From the NCBI RefSeq assembly GCF_903166545.1, contig NZ_CAESCH010000001.1:872001-936000 (forward strand): a stretch of 64,000 nucleotides of DNA, in the 5' to 3' direction. The notes under the pieces were generated by a model that was not told where the DNA came from, did not search any database, and was given only the letters and a program-made list of their open reading frames with translations. This document shows positions 45,610 through 54,134 of this stretch, piece by piece. This DNA comes from Metabacillus schmidteae (GTDB lineage Bacteria; Bacillota; Bacilli; Bacillales; Bacillaceae). The translations under genes and the position numbers were made by a program. How positions within the stretch are numbered: the stretch's first letter is position 1; every line of letters begins with the position of its first letter.

Positions 45610-46284
45610 TTGAGAAATAAAATCATACTAGGATCTATTGCTATCATAATAATTGGTGTTAGTTTGTATTTACTAAATCCTTCTAAAGATAATGGTGAAT
45701 TAGCTGCTCGAGATTCAACTGCTGCGGAAGTGGAGACGATGGCTGAGGTAGACGGGGAGACCGAAGCAACTGAACCAGTTGGGGAGGCATTGAACCAAGA
45801 AGATGCCAAGAAACTAGTAGCCGATCAATTCGATTATTTCCAAGCAATCGTCAACGGTGCCTACTTTAAAAATGCAAGAAAAAATGGACCTCAAGATAAT
45901 TATTCAGATAGTTGGGTGACAAATAGTGTAAAGGAAGAGCTGCATCAGAAGGCAATAGAAATTGATGAGCTTTTACCTGAACAAGCCAATGATTCTATAA
46001 GCCAAGATTTATTAGAAGTTTTAATACAGATTAACCAAGCTTCAAGTCCCGTAGAAAGTCAGAAAAATATTTATCGAGTTTACAAGACACTTCTTGAACT
46101 TCATGTCATTTTAAATGATTACACACTGGAAGAGGGAATGTTTGATCCTAAAGAGGATTGGAACCAGGTGTTCAATGAGACAGAGGAAGAGGAAGAAGTG
46201 AAAACTGAGGCTGAACTTCAGGTGGAACTTGAAAAAGCTGAAGCTGCAAATGCAGAAGTTGAAGCAGAGATAAGTGAGGAATAA
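45610..46284 (+). CDS. Membrane-anchored acidic protein of unknown function
   Basis: The start is TTG 45610 after AAAGGATG. The 224-residue protein has one N-terminal membrane helix (IILGSIAIIIIGVSLYLL, residues 5-22) and no lipobox. A short acidic linker follows, then a mainly helical domain (about 60-185) with VADQFDYFQAIVNGAYFKNA. The very acidic coiled tail (EEEEEVKTEAELQVELEKAE) is rich in Glu and Ala. It would sit outside the cell on a single anchor. No family is recognised. It is a single gene with its own terminator. Confidence 0.75.
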   Translation: MRNKIILGSIAIIIIGVSLYLLNPSKDNGELAARDSTAAEVETMAEVDGETEATEPVGEALNQEDAKKLVADQFDYFQAIVNGAYFKNARKNGPQDNYSDSWVTNSVKEELHQKAIEIDELLPEQANDSISQDLLEVLIQINQASSPVESQKNIYRVYKTLLELHVILNDYTLEEGMFDPKEDWNQVFNETEEEEEVKTEAELQVELEKAEAANAEVEAEISEE

Positions 46285-46294
46285 CTATATATGA

Positions 46295-46327
46295 GAAAAG
46301 GGTCTGACTTTTGTCAGACCCTTTTTA
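46295..46327. terminator. Terminator between convergent genes
   Basis: AAAGGGTCTGAC pairs with GTCAGACCCTTT around a four-base loop and is followed by T. It is symmetrical enough to serve both convergent genes. Confidence 0.9.
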
Positions 46328-46375
46328 ATCGATTTGCAAAAAAGGACATGCATCAAGCACATCCTTTTTTACTAG

Positions 46376-47977
46376 TTATTGTCCTTCGACCTCTACTTGA
46401 TGATTTTCTTCCTCATCATTATTTGTAGTTCTCAGCGGAATTTCCTTTAAGAATAGCGTCACAATAAAGGCTAGACCAATGATTCCCGCACTAACAGTAA
46501 ATACAGTTGTTAGTGATGTGTTTAACGCTTCTTTTAAGACTTGAATAAACTGTTCGAAGTATGGTACAGCCTCAGCTGGTAATTGTGACTGGATGCTTTG
46601 TAGTTTCTCAGAATCCATTAATACCTGCGGATTTTGCAGCTGTGCCATCGTTTCAGCCATTTCCGGCGGTGGAGTTGGAGCATTTTCTACTTGTGAGGTA
46701 GAAGATAGCTCATTTGCCATCTTATTTCCCATTACTGAACCAAGTAGTGCAACACCAACTGTTCCGCCGATTTGTCTAAATGTTTGCATAGCAGATGTTG
46801 CGACACCAAGGTACTTGTGACTTACCGCATTTTGAACAGTGATGTTAAAGACAGGCATGTTTACACCAAGACCTATTCCAACTACGATTAGCTGGAGAAT
46901 CAATCTTGTTAATGAAGATTCCACCTCTAATGTGGAATTCAAAATTAAGCCAACTGCCATGATGATGAGACCGAGTAAAGCAAAAATTTTATATTTTCCT
47001 GTTTTTGTAATTAAGTTTCCAACAAGAATACTAGAGCTAACCATTGATATTGTCATGACCATCTCAACTAGACCGGAAACTGTTGCTGATTCTCCTTGTA
47101 CACCTTGAACATAAAAGGGAACATACATAATTGTTCCAAACATTCCCATACCCATAAGCATTCCTGCTACATTCGAGACGGTGAAAATACTGTTTTTAAA
47201 AAGATAAAGTGGCAGGACAGGACTTTTTACTTTTAATTCAATAAAGATAAAGGCAAGTAAGGAGATAATTGTGATAGAAAATAAGCCTATAATTTGAAAA
47301 GATGCCCATTCAAATTTATCTCCGGCCCATGTAAAGCCCAGCAATAATGAAACAATTGTAATGGTTAACGTAATGGAGCCGAGAAAATCGATTGGTTCTT
47401 TTTCTTTCGCTTTTTGTGAAGGATATAGTTTTAAGATTAAAGCAAAAGCAAAAATACCAATTGGCAGGAACACCCAAAAAATCCAATGCCAGTCGAAATT
47501 ATCAACAATATAACCACCAAGAGTTGGTCCGAATAAACTTGATAATCCAAACACTGCACCTAGTAATCCCTGCCATTTTCCACGTTCACGAGGGCTGAAT
47601 AGGTCGCCGACGGTTGTAAACGCAGAAGACATGATCATACCGCCGCCGAATCCTTGAAGACCACGATACATAATAAGTTGAATAATATCTTCAGAAGTAC
47701 CGCATAAAAATGCGCCGATCATAAAAATGCCAATCCCAATTAAAATGAAGATTTTCCTTCCATAAATATCCGATAGCTTACCAACTAACATCGCAGTTAT
47801 CGTTGAAGTTAACATATAGACTGTGAAAACCCAGTCAAAGTACTCCATACCTCCGATTTGCGAGACGATTTTTGGCAAAGCTGTTCCAACAATTGTCATA
47901 TTCACGGCAGCAAAAAACATCGCAGACATGATGGCAATCATAATCAGAACCTTTTGTCTGTTTTCCAAATGTTCCAT
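46376..47977 (-). CDS. MFS multidrug exporter, DHA2 family (14 helices)
   Basis: ATG 47977 follows TAGGAGGAATGTT on the minus strand. The 533-residue protein has 14 membrane helices and the DHA2 motifs: motif D1 (FFAAVNMTIVGTALPKI, about 22-38), motif A (GKLSDIYGRKIF, about 66-77), RGLQGFGGGM (about 105, motif B) and GPTLGGYIVDNFDWHWIFW (about 150-168, motif C). It exports lipophilic cations or drugs by proton antiport; B. subtilis Mdr is of this type. The long loop between the last helices contains many Gln and Pro (about 430-480). No regulator is adjacent. Confidence 0.92.
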   Translation of the reverse strand: MEHLENRQKVLIMIAIMSAMFFAAVNMTIVGTALPKIVSQIGGMEYFDWVFTVYMLTSTITAMLVGKLSDIYGRKIFILIGIGIFMIGAFLCGTSEDIIQLIMYRGLQGFGGGMIMSSAFTTVGDLFSPRERGKWQGLLGAVFGLSSLFGPTLGGYIVDNFDWHWIFWVFLPIGIFAFALILKLYPSQKAKEKEPIDFLGSITLTITIVSLLLGFTWAGDKFEWASFQIIGLFSITIISLLAFIFIELKVKSPVLPLYLFKNSIFTVSNVAGMLMGMGMFGTIMYVPFYVQGVQGESATVSGLVEMVMTISMVSSSILVGNLITKTGKYKIFALLGLIIMAVGLILNSTLEVESSLTRLILQLIVVGIGLGVNMPVFNITVQNAVSHKYLGVATSAMQTFRQIGGTVGVALLGSVMGNKMANELSSTSQVENAPTPPPEMAETMAQLQNPQVLMDSEKLQSIQSQLPAEAVPYFEQFIQVLKEALNTSLTTVFTVSAGIIGLAFIVTLFLKEIPLRTTNNDEEENHQVEVEGQ

Positions 47978-48303
47978 AACATTCCTCCTATTTCCCCTTA
48001 AATGATAAAAAAATGAAGTATAATGACTTAGATGTAACGGTTATAGTTCTTCCTAAATCATGTAGAGATGCTCATAGATTCAGTTTTTCCAAATAAGTAT
48101 GTATGCATCATAATACTTACGCAATTTTAGTAAAAGAACCAATTTTCATAACCCTTGAATACCGATACTAGAAAAGATTGTTCATGAAGTCAACTATTAT
48201 TTTTATGAAATGAATAAAATTTTTGAGAATAGCTACACGAGCTTACTCTTTTTTCTACTATTAGAATATATATAAATATAAAAGGTAAAGAAGGATGGTG
48301 AAT

Positions 48304-48573
48304 ATGGAGGAAACGGATAAGCTGCGTGAACTCGAACAGAGAATCATTGAATTGGAACAACAGCTTGCACATTTTGAAAAGTTTCACTCAAATCATCTGG
48401 ATGAAAATGATGTAAGAGTCGTAGTGGACAAGATACTCATGGAAAAAAAGATTGCATCACAAGAAGAAATTGATAGTAGAATCTCTCAAAGCCATCTACA
48501 GTTAATTAAATGGATTATCGGGACGGGAATTAGTATAGGGGCAGCTATTTTAGGGATGTTTCAATTCTTTTAA
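48304..48573 (+). CDS. Small coiled-coil protein with C-terminal membrane helix
   Basis: I use ATG 48304, with AAAGAAGG upstream; ATG 48295 directly abuts that site. The 89-residue product begins with a heptad-rich coil (LRELEQRIIELEQQLAHFEK, about 7-26). A charged linker follows, then one hydrophobic helix (LIKWIIGTGISIGAAILGMFQFF, about 66-89, split in two). This layout recalls XhlA-like or membrane-tethered scaffold proteins. The function is unknown. Confidence 0.7.
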   Translation: MEETDKLRELEQRIIELEQQLAHFEKFHSNHLDENDVRVVVDKILMEKKIASQEEIDSRISQSHLQLIKWIIGTGISIGAAILGMFQFF

Positions 48574-48630
48574 CGAAACGAAGGAGAAACGCTTGCTTTA
48601 GAAGTAAAATCAAGCGTCTCCAATAGTTTA
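48574..48630. terminator. Hairpin between convergent genes
   Basis: GGAGAAACGCTTG pairs imperfectly with CAAGCGTCTCC around a 16-base loop. It lies between the coiled-coil gene and the convergent glycine-rich gene, with a short T-rich tail. Confidence 0.55.
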
Positions 48631-48641
48631 TTCTTTATGAA

Positions 48642-48953
48642 TTATCCGTAGTAATAGTAACCACGAAATGGACCATCATTATTATTAAGAACAGCTCCGC
48701 CAAGAAGACCTGCCCCAAAGCCTAATAGACCAGTTGTAAGTGGATTAAATCCATAACCATAACCGGGACCACCAAAGCCTGGTCCAAAACCTGGACCATA
48801 GCCGTAACCTGTGCCAGGATAGCCGCCACCACCGAAACCAGCACCTGGGTAACCATACTCTGCACCAGGATAGCCGTACCCTGCTCCCGGATAATTATAA
48901 CCAGGGCTTCCAAAGCCTCCACCAAATCCAAAGCGATCAGTTCTATATCTCAT
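48642..48953 (-). CDS. Glycine/tyrosine/proline-rich protein, spore-coat-like
   Basis: The 103-residue protein starts at ATG 48953. About two thirds of it is a repeat of GYGYPGA-like and GGYPGTGYGYGPGFG-like units. A short hydrophobic end (GLLGFGAGLLGGAVL, about 76-90) and a tyrosine-rich tail (RGYYYYG) follow. Proteins of this composition in bacilli are often found in the spore coat or in outer cell layers. No promoter for a sporulation sigma factor was identified, so the role is an inference from composition. Confidence 0.7.
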   Translation of the reverse strand: MRYRTDRFGFGGGFGSPGYNYPGAGYGYPGAEYGYPGAGFGGGGYPGTGYGYGPGFGPGFGGPGYGYGFNPLTTGLLGFGAGLLGGAVLNNNDGPFRGYYYYG

Positions 48954-49223
48954 GCTACCATCCTTCCCAAATGTTTTGATTTACTCTGTACTATATGTAA
49001 AGATCGGGAAAATGGGGAATATGTTGAGGAAGAATGGGCAACAGTCTTAGTTGGATGATTAAAGGTGTCTGAATTTGTAGAAAGAAAAAATGAATAAAAC
49101 GAATGGAAAAGGTAATAAATTATAAAAAACCACTTGAAAAATCCCGGTTGGGGTTATATACTAATAAAGTAACTTTTTACGACTCATGTCGACTTAATTC
49201 GACAAAGATTTTTAAAAAATATG
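48954..49223. other. Intergenic stretch, no gene seen
   Basis: No coding frame or RNA gene is recognised before the tRNA promoter at 49224. Confidence 0.5.
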
Positions 49224-49252
49224 TTGAATTTTGAAAAAGTATCTGGTATAAT
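49224..49252 (+). promoter_or_regulatory. Promoter of tRNA-Gly
   Basis: TTGAAT and TATAAT are separated by 17 bases, 14 bases before the mature tRNA start. Confidence 0.8.
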
Positions 49253-49266
49253 TAATAACATGTTTT

Positions 49267-49340
49267 GCGGGTGTAGTTTAGTGGTAAAACCTCAGCCTTC
49301 CAAGCTGATGATGAGGGTTCGATTCCCTTCACCCGCTCCA
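49267..49340 (+). tRNA. tRNA-Gly (anticodon TCC)
   Basis: The acceptor stem GCGGGTG pairs with CACCCGC. The anticodon loop is CTTCCAA, the T-arm is GGGTTCGATTCCC, and CCA is encoded. It is a single tRNA gene with its own promoter and terminator. Confidence 0.96.
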
Positions 49341-49354
49341 TACATATTGGTTAC

Positions 49355-49399
49355 AACGCAGTGTCTCGTTTCTTAGATAAACGATGCATTGCGTTTTTT
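49355..49399 (+). terminator. Terminator of tRNA-Gly
   Basis: AACGCAGTG and CGTTT pair with CATTGCGTT and AAACG in a two-part stem followed by six T. Confidence 0.85.
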
Positions 49400-49450
49400 A
49401 ATTTTACCCTGAAAAAGGAACCCAACATGTTTAAGAGTTCCTTCTTTGTT

Positions 49451-50116
49451 TTATACGATTTGATAAGAAGCTGTGCCGCCATGTATTTGTGTAAACATAT
49501 TCGACAATGCTTGTAGTAGTTGATCAGCTTCACTGTGCTGCATGGATGGTTGTAAGTAAACGATGTGGAGTGCGTTTTTCGTAGAGTTAGAAACTGCAGA
49601 TCTTTTTGAATCAACATAAGGACTACCAAAAGCACTTTCGCTATCAGCTGATACTAGTTTTTTCGTTAACTGAATTTCCCGTTCGTTAATAGCTATATAG
49701 GAATCTTCTTCAGATCCGATTTTTATTTTTACTTCACCTGAAAGCTTGTCTAAATCATAAATTCCTAATGGAATGCAATACTGTAGTGATAAAAAATTAT
49801 TTAAATCTACCGCAGAATTAACAGGATGGAGAAAATGCTGTTTTTGAACGCGGCGATATAATGCCTCGTTGGATGGACGATATCGATTGGGATCTGTACC
49901 GATTGTTTTGAAAACTTCTCTCCATTCTGTAATCGCAGGAATCTCGGTGACTTTTTTATCTTCATAATCAAAGAAAAGAGATTCTTGAAATAACTGTAAT
50001 CTCCCCTTTAACATTTGTGGGGAGTTTCCTACCTGGATATTTTGATAGTGCACAATACCTACTTTAAAATCAGGAATGAGTTGCTTTAATTCGTCTTGAA
50101 CTGTAATTTCCATCAT
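49451..50116 (-). CDS. B3/B4 domain protein (tRNA-synthetase editing-domain-like)
   Basis: I choose ATG 50116, six bases after GGAGG on the minus strand. The 221-residue protein consists of the B3/B4 domain known from the beta subunit of phenylalanyl-tRNA synthetase. The typical block is WREVFKTIGTDPNRYRPSNEALYRRV (about residues 68-93, given here as WREVFKTIG and DPNRYRPSNEAL), followed by NSAVDLNNFLSL and PLGIYDLDKL. Stand-alone members may remove wrong amino acids from tRNA or have other roles; none is proven for this branch. It is divergent from queG, a tRNA modification gene. Confidence 0.85.
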   Translation of the reverse strand: MMEITVQDELKQLIPDFKVGIVHYQNIQVGNSPQMLKGRLQLFQESLFFDYEDKKVTEIPAITEWREVFKTIGTDPNRYRPSNEALYRRVQKQHFLHPVNSAVDLNNFLSLQYCIPLGIYDLDKLSGEVKIKIGSEEDSYIAINEREIQLTKKLVSADSESAFGSPYVDSKRSAVSNSTKNALHIVYLQPSMQHSEADQLLQALSNMFTQIHGGTASYQIV

Positions 50117-50204
50117 TTTATACCTCCACAACATAGTCTAGTTATTTTACCATAGTGTGTGTGGATGTTTCTGTAAATAAGTCTTATAAAAAGGGGGGAA
50201 GGCA

Positions 50205-51356
50205 ATGAACAAAGCAATAGATCAACTGAAAAAAGAAGTCATCGAATACAGTAAGCAGATCGGAATTGATAAAATCGGGTTTACAACGGCAGATATGTTT
50301 GAAGAGCTAAAACAGCGTTTAGTGACACAACAGGAGCTCGGCTATCAATCAGGATTTGAAGAACCTGACATTGAAAAACGTGTAAATCCAATTAAACTTC
50401 TATCAAAGGCAAGCTCAATTATTTCCATTGCCTTGGCCTATCCTTCCAAAATGAAAAATGCGCCCAGAAGTACCAAGGAAGACCGACGGGGAATTTTTTG
50501 CCGTGCTTCATGGGGACAGGATTATCATGATGTGTTACGTGATCGTCTGGCTAAATTAGAAGCTTTTTTAAAAGAAAAGCTACCTGATGCCCAGATGAAA
50601 TCCATGGTTGATACAGGCGAACTTTCTGATCGCGCTGTGGCGGAAAGAGCAGGAATTGGCTGGAGCGGAAAAAACTGTTCAATTATTACACCTGAATTTG
50701 GTTCTTATATCTATTTAGGAGAAATGATCACGAATATCCCATTTCCACCAGATCAACCGATAGAAGATCAATGTGGTAGCTGTACAAAATGTTTGGATAT
50801 TTGTCCAACAGGAGCACTTGTCCAAGGTGGGCAGCTTGATTCTTCAAAGTGTATTGCTTTTCTCACTCAAACAAAAGGATTTCTCCCAGAACAATACCGA
50901 ACAAAAATCGGTAACCGAATTTATGGCTGTGATACGTGTCAAACGATCTGCCCAGTAAATAAGGGGAAGGATTTTCATTTTCATGAAGAAATGGAGCCCG
51001 ATCCTGAAATTGCGAAACCAAAGCTAAAGCCGTTATTAACAATTAGTAACCGCGAATTCAAGGAAAAGTTCGGTCATATCTCCGGATCTTGGCGAGGAAA
51101 GAAACCTCTGCAGCGAAATGCTATCCTGGCACTTGCTCATTATAAAGATACAACAGCTCTTGATGACTTAGTCCAAGTCATGCACAAGGATTCAAGACCT
51201 GTTTTAAGAGGAACCGCAGCATGGGCGATTGGAAAAATTGGTGAGATCAGAATGGAACCTGAACTAAGAAAGGCGCTTGAAAAAGAACAGGATGACGAGG
51301 TAAAACATGAAATTGAAAAAGGCTTGTCTTTTTTAGCTGAAAAAGCGGAAATATAA
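50205..51356 (+). CDS. queG: Epoxyqueuosine reductase QueG
   Basis: QueG performs the last step of queuosine formation, reducing epoxyqueuosine in tRNA with a cobalamin cofactor and two iron-sulphur clusters. ATG 50205 follows AAGGGGGGAAGG. The 383-residue protein has the N-terminal DUF1730 region (about 50-130), a catalytic-loop segment VDTGELSDRAVAERAGIGW (about 147-165), two 4Fe-4S motifs CGSCTKCLDICPTGAL (about 190) and CDTCQTICPVNKG (about 243), and C-terminal HEAT-like repeats (about 300-380). B. subtilis YhbA has the same plan and a similar length. yhbB and trmL follow as in B. subtilis. Confidence 0.95.
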   Translation: MNKAIDQLKKEVIEYSKQIGIDKIGFTTADMFEELKQRLVTQQELGYQSGFEEPDIEKRVNPIKLLSKASSIISIALAYPSKMKNAPRSTKEDRRGIFCRASWGQDYHDVLRDRLAKLEAFLKEKLPDAQMKSMVDTGELSDRAVAERAGIGWSGKNCSIITPEFGSYIYLGEMITNIPFPPDQPIEDQCGSCTKCLDICPTGALVQGGQLDSSKCIAFLTQTKGFLPEQYRTKIGNRIYGCDTCQTICPVNKGKDFHFHEEMEPDPEIAKPKLKPLLTISNREFKEKFGHISGSWRGKKPLQRNAILALAHYKDTTALDDLVQVMHKDSRPVLRGTAAWAIGKIGEIRMEPELRKALEKEQDDEVKHEIEKGLSFLAEKAEI

Positions 51357-51489
51357 AGGTGGAATTCTACTGATGTTGTAGATGTTCTGCCTTTTTTATT
51401 TTTTGATATTTTACTGTATTGACTTGTTTGTTTTAAAAGGGTTCAATTTTTGGTAGTGTTTATTGCTTTTGAATATTATTTTTACTTTA

Positions 51490-51622
51490 TAGTGGAATGG
51501 AGCGGAAGACACTCGACTCCTGCGGGAAGTAGAGGAAAGGCTGAGACCCCACAGGCGAAGCCGAGGGAGGCTCAGCTTCCTCCCCGGCGCATGGAGTGTC
51601 TGGAGCGCAATGGAACGAACTA
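51490..51622. repeat. Bacillaceae-type intergenic repeat, second family
   Basis: It begins TGGAATGGAGCGGAAGACAC and ends GGAGTGTCTGGAGCGCAATG, with the outer parts forming an inverted repeat. Inner pairs include GGCTGAG/CTCAGC around CCCCACAGGCGAAGCCGAGG. Repeats of this type are common between genes of many bacilli, from memory. The rest of the 51357-51749 gap holds no gene. Confidence 0.75.
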
Positions 51623-51749
51623 ATTCTTATCTATAACACTGTTTTTTAAAACCAAAGTATGCGAAAACACTCTTTCTAAAAGAAACACGACTATTTTCAA
51701 ACCGTCCCTTCATATCCTGTAATAAATACAGAATATGGTGGTGACGAAA

Positions 51750-52646
51750 ATGAAACAACAACTCACTGAAATAAATGAAGCAAAACTACAAATGCTCATA
51801 AACGCCAAACATATTAAAAATGAAAGAAACGATCAAGAACTCCAAGCCATAGAGAGAAAACTGCAATCTGCTCAAAAAAGAAAAACAGAAATAATCAAAG
51901 GAAACTCAAAGATTCAAATTATAAATCTTGATAATAGAACCGACCAATTAAAAGAAGCTATATACGCTTGTCACAATAAATGGTTACATAAGCAGAAGGA
52001 TTACTTTTACTTGGAAGAACGAATCGAATATCGAAAAGCAAGCTTCTATCAAGATGAGCTTGTAGATGATCAGTTGGTAACATCTGAAGGAGATAGGGAC
52101 ATTTCGAATACTCCTTTATCTGATGAACTGAGAAAGAATGAATCAGATTTTATGTACGACCGAATGGCGGCTGTACAATATGCCGAGCGATGGTGGAATA
52201 GTTCAAATTCCCAATATAAAAACTTTGATGTAAACTGTACGAACTTTATTTCTCAATGCTTACATGCTGGCGGGGCTAAGATGAGAGGCTATCCGAATCG
52301 CTCAAATGGATGGTGGATGCAATCCAATAACTGGAGCTACAGCTGGACTGTTGCCCATTCCATGAAAACGTTCTTGTCTAATTCCACAACAGGTTTAAGA
52401 GCAGAAACCGTTTCATCTCCAGAACAGCTAATGCCTGGAGATGTTATTTGCTATGACTTTCAAGGTGATGGACGCTATGACCATACAACATTTGTTGTTG
52501 CGAAGGATGGAGAGAATATGCCATTAGTAAATGCACAAACTTATAATAGCAGAATGCGCTATTGGGCTTACGAAGACTCAACCGCCTACACACCAAATAT
52601 CAAATATATATTTTTTCGGATTCTCGATGATACGAGTTCGAAGTAA
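51750..52646 (+). CDS. yhbB: YhbB-like protein with amidase (Amidase_6) domain
   Basis: I use ATG 51750, which has GGTGGTGA upstream; an in-frame ATG at 51735 has no ribosome site. The 298-residue protein starts with a charged coiled-coil half (about 1-125). It ends with the amidase-like domain: YDRMAAVQYAERWWN, then VNCTNFISQCLHAGGAKM with the likely catalytic cysteine (about 165), GWWMQSNNWSYSWTVA, PGDVICYDFQGDGRYDHTTFVV with the histidine (about 247), and NAQTYNSRMRYW. This NlpC-like fold often acts on peptides of the cell wall or spore. No signal peptide is seen. Gene order with queG and trmL matches B. subtilis yhbA-yhbB-cspR. Confidence 0.88.
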   Translation: MKQQLTEINEAKLQMLINAKHIKNERNDQELQAIERKLQSAQKRKTEIIKGNSKIQIINLDNRTDQLKEAIYACHNKWLHKQKDYFYLEERIEYRKASFYQDELVDDQLVTSEGDRDISNTPLSDELRKNESDFMYDRMAAVQYAERWWNSSNSQYKNFDVNCTNFISQCLHAGGAKMRGYPNRSNGWWMQSNNWSYSWTVAHSMKTFLSNSTTGLRAETVSSPEQLMPGDVICYDFQGDGRYDHTTFVVAKDGENMPLVNAQTYNSRMRYWAYEDSTAYTPNIKYIFFRILDDTSSK

Positions 52647-52723
52647 CAATGGTATAATGTCTAGTGGAATAAATTAAAAGGGGAGAACCCCCGTTTTTTA
52701 CAGAAATAGATGAGGTGAAGAAA

Positions 52724-53197
52724 TTGGCTTTACATGTCGTACTATATCAACCAGAGATTCCAGCAAATACTGGGAATATTGCACGTTCTTGTGCTGCAAC
52801 AAATACAACATTACATCTAATCCGTCCACTCGGCTTTTCAACAGATGATAAAATGTTAAAAAGAGCTGGTTTGGATTATTGGGAATATGTGAATGTTGTG
52901 TACCATGATTCACTTGATGAATTATTTGAAAAATACGCATCAGGCGAATTTTTCTTCTTAACAAAATTCGGCCAACAGCCACATACAACGTTTGATTACA
53001 GTGATGTAGAAAAAGATTATTTCTTTGTATTCGGAAGAGAAACAACAGGCTTGCCAAAGGATTTAATCCAAGCAAACATGGACAAATGCCTGCGTCTTCC
53101 AATGACAGACAAAGTTCGTTCCTTAAATTTGTCAAATACGGCAGCCATCTTAATTTATGAAGCATTAAGACAACAAAACTATCCTGGTCTTACGTAA
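52724..53197 (+). CDS. trmL: tRNA (cytidine/uridine-34-2'-O)-methyltransferase TrmL (CspR)
   Basis: TrmL methylates the ribose of the wobble base of certain tRNA-Leu species. I start at TTG 52724, six bases after GATGAGGTG, giving the standard N-terminus MALHVVLYQPEIPANTGNI; a GTG at 52715 lies inside the ribosome site. The 157-residue protein is a minimal SPOUT fold with motif 1 NTGNIARSCAATN (about 14-26), motif 2 FVFGRETTGLPKDLI (about 102-116) and motif 3 RSLNLSNTAAILIYEALRQQ (about 130-149), which form the knot that binds S-adenosylmethionine. The two tRNA-Leu genes at 490 and 597 carry the target anticodon types. Confidence 0.95.
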   Translation: MALHVVLYQPEIPANTGNIARSCAATNTTLHLIRPLGFSTDDKMLKRAGLDYWEYVNVVYHDSLDELFEKYASGEFFFLTKFGQQPHTTFDYSDVEKDYFFVFGRETTGLPKDLIQANMDKCLRLPMTDKVRSLNLSNTAAILIYEALRQQNYPGLT

Positions 53198-53209
53198 GAA
53201 AAAAACAAG

Positions 53210-53268
53210 GGAGATTCATTTGTCTGATCTTTTAAAAGATCAGACAAGTGAATCTCCCTATTTTTGTT
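53210..53268 (+). terminator. Strong terminator after trmL
   Basis: AGGGAGATTCA-TTTGTCTGATCTTTT pairs almost perfectly with its complement at 53240-53263 and is followed by five T. The stem of about 25 base pairs is unusually long. Confidence 0.88.
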
Positions 53269-53270
53269 CA

Positions 53271-53363
53271 TTATTTTTTTACGCCCGGCTTAGACTCGTA
53301 ACCAGCTGTAAAGATGGCTGTAAGGAATGCTAAGCTAACACCTAGAATAAGAATGAAACCCAT
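53271..53363 (-). CDS. 30-residue membrane peptide
   Basis: On the minus strand ATG 53363 follows AAGGGGG at a good distance. It reads MGFILILGVSLAFLTAIFTA, then GYESKPGVKK and TAA. It has one hydrophobic helix and a short basic tail. The excellent ribosome site, the clean start and stop and the helix support a real small gene. The function is unknown. Its stop is three bases from the trmL terminator, which may serve both strands. Confidence 0.65.
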   Translation of the reverse strand: MGFILILGVSLAFLTAIFTAGYESKPGVKK

Positions 53364-53506
53364 CGGTTTACCCCCTTGAATTATTCAAAGTTAAGGATAC
53401 CTATTATGTATAGTTTCCCTCTATAGCTCCTATTATTATAACCTAATCAGAAGTTGATGTGAATGCGTATCCAATTTTTTCATTAAGGAATTTATAAAAT
53501 CTTTGT

Positions 53507-53971
53507 AATGTCCTTCATGATGGGGAAGAAAGACGAAAGTAGGAACCAGACCAAACGAAATGTCCTTCGTCATGTGGATGAAAGACAAAAAGGCGAACGA
53601 GATCAAAGGAAATGTCTTTCATCAGGTGGATGAAAGACAAAAAAAGGAACGAGATCAAAGGAAATGTCCTTCATAAGGTGGATGAAAGACAAAAAAAGAA
53701 CGAGATCAAAGGAAATGTCCTTCATAAGGTGGATGAAAGACAAAAAGAAGAACGAGACCAAGCGAAATGTCCTTCATAAGGTGGATGAAAGACAAAAGAG
53801 GAACGAAATCAAAGGAAATGTCTTTCATAAGGTAGATGAAAGACAAAAAGGTGAACGAGATCAAGGAAATGTCCTTCATGAGGTGGATGAAAGACAAAAA
53901 GAAGGAACCACACCAAACGAAATGTCTTTCATCAGTCGGATGAAAGACAAATAAAGAACCAAGACCAATAA
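53507..53971. repeat. Array of nine 51-53-base hairpin units
   Basis: Units begin with AAATGTCCTTCAT-like sequence at 53507, 53558, 53610, 53662, 53713, 53765, 53816, 53867 and 53920; a tenth at 53972 is cut short. Each contains an inverted repeat, TGTCTTTCAT and ATGAAAGACA around about seven bases, and then an A-rich, less conserved linker with GAACGAGATCAAAG. Both strands show long open frames through the array because the units are near multiples of three; these are not genes. The array lies between trmL and prkA. Confidence 0.9.
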
Positions 53972-54134
53972 AATGTCCTTCCCAAGAGATGATCAACAAT
54001 ATAAATTCGTTCAGTTACTGAAAAAGATTCAACCTTTTTCCGTCCAATGAAGAATGTTAAAGGACATCCTCGCATAAAGTGTATTAAACTGCACGAGTTA
54101 GTCACAAGTACGACCAATGATGAAGGAGGTCCTT

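Noticed and set aside
48722..48931. Alternative minus-strand frame inside the glycine-rich gene
   Set aside because: It is a shadow of the repetitive glycine-rich frame, which has the better start and the typical composition.
53507..53971. The array as a CRISPR
   Set aside because: The linkers between conserved parts are short, A-rich and similar to each other, not unique spacers. The units diverge gradually and there are no cas genes.
53664..53999. Open frames of 96-97 codons on both strands through the hairpin array
   Set aside because: They arise because the repeat units are near multiples of three bases. Both strands are open at once, with no ribosome site.
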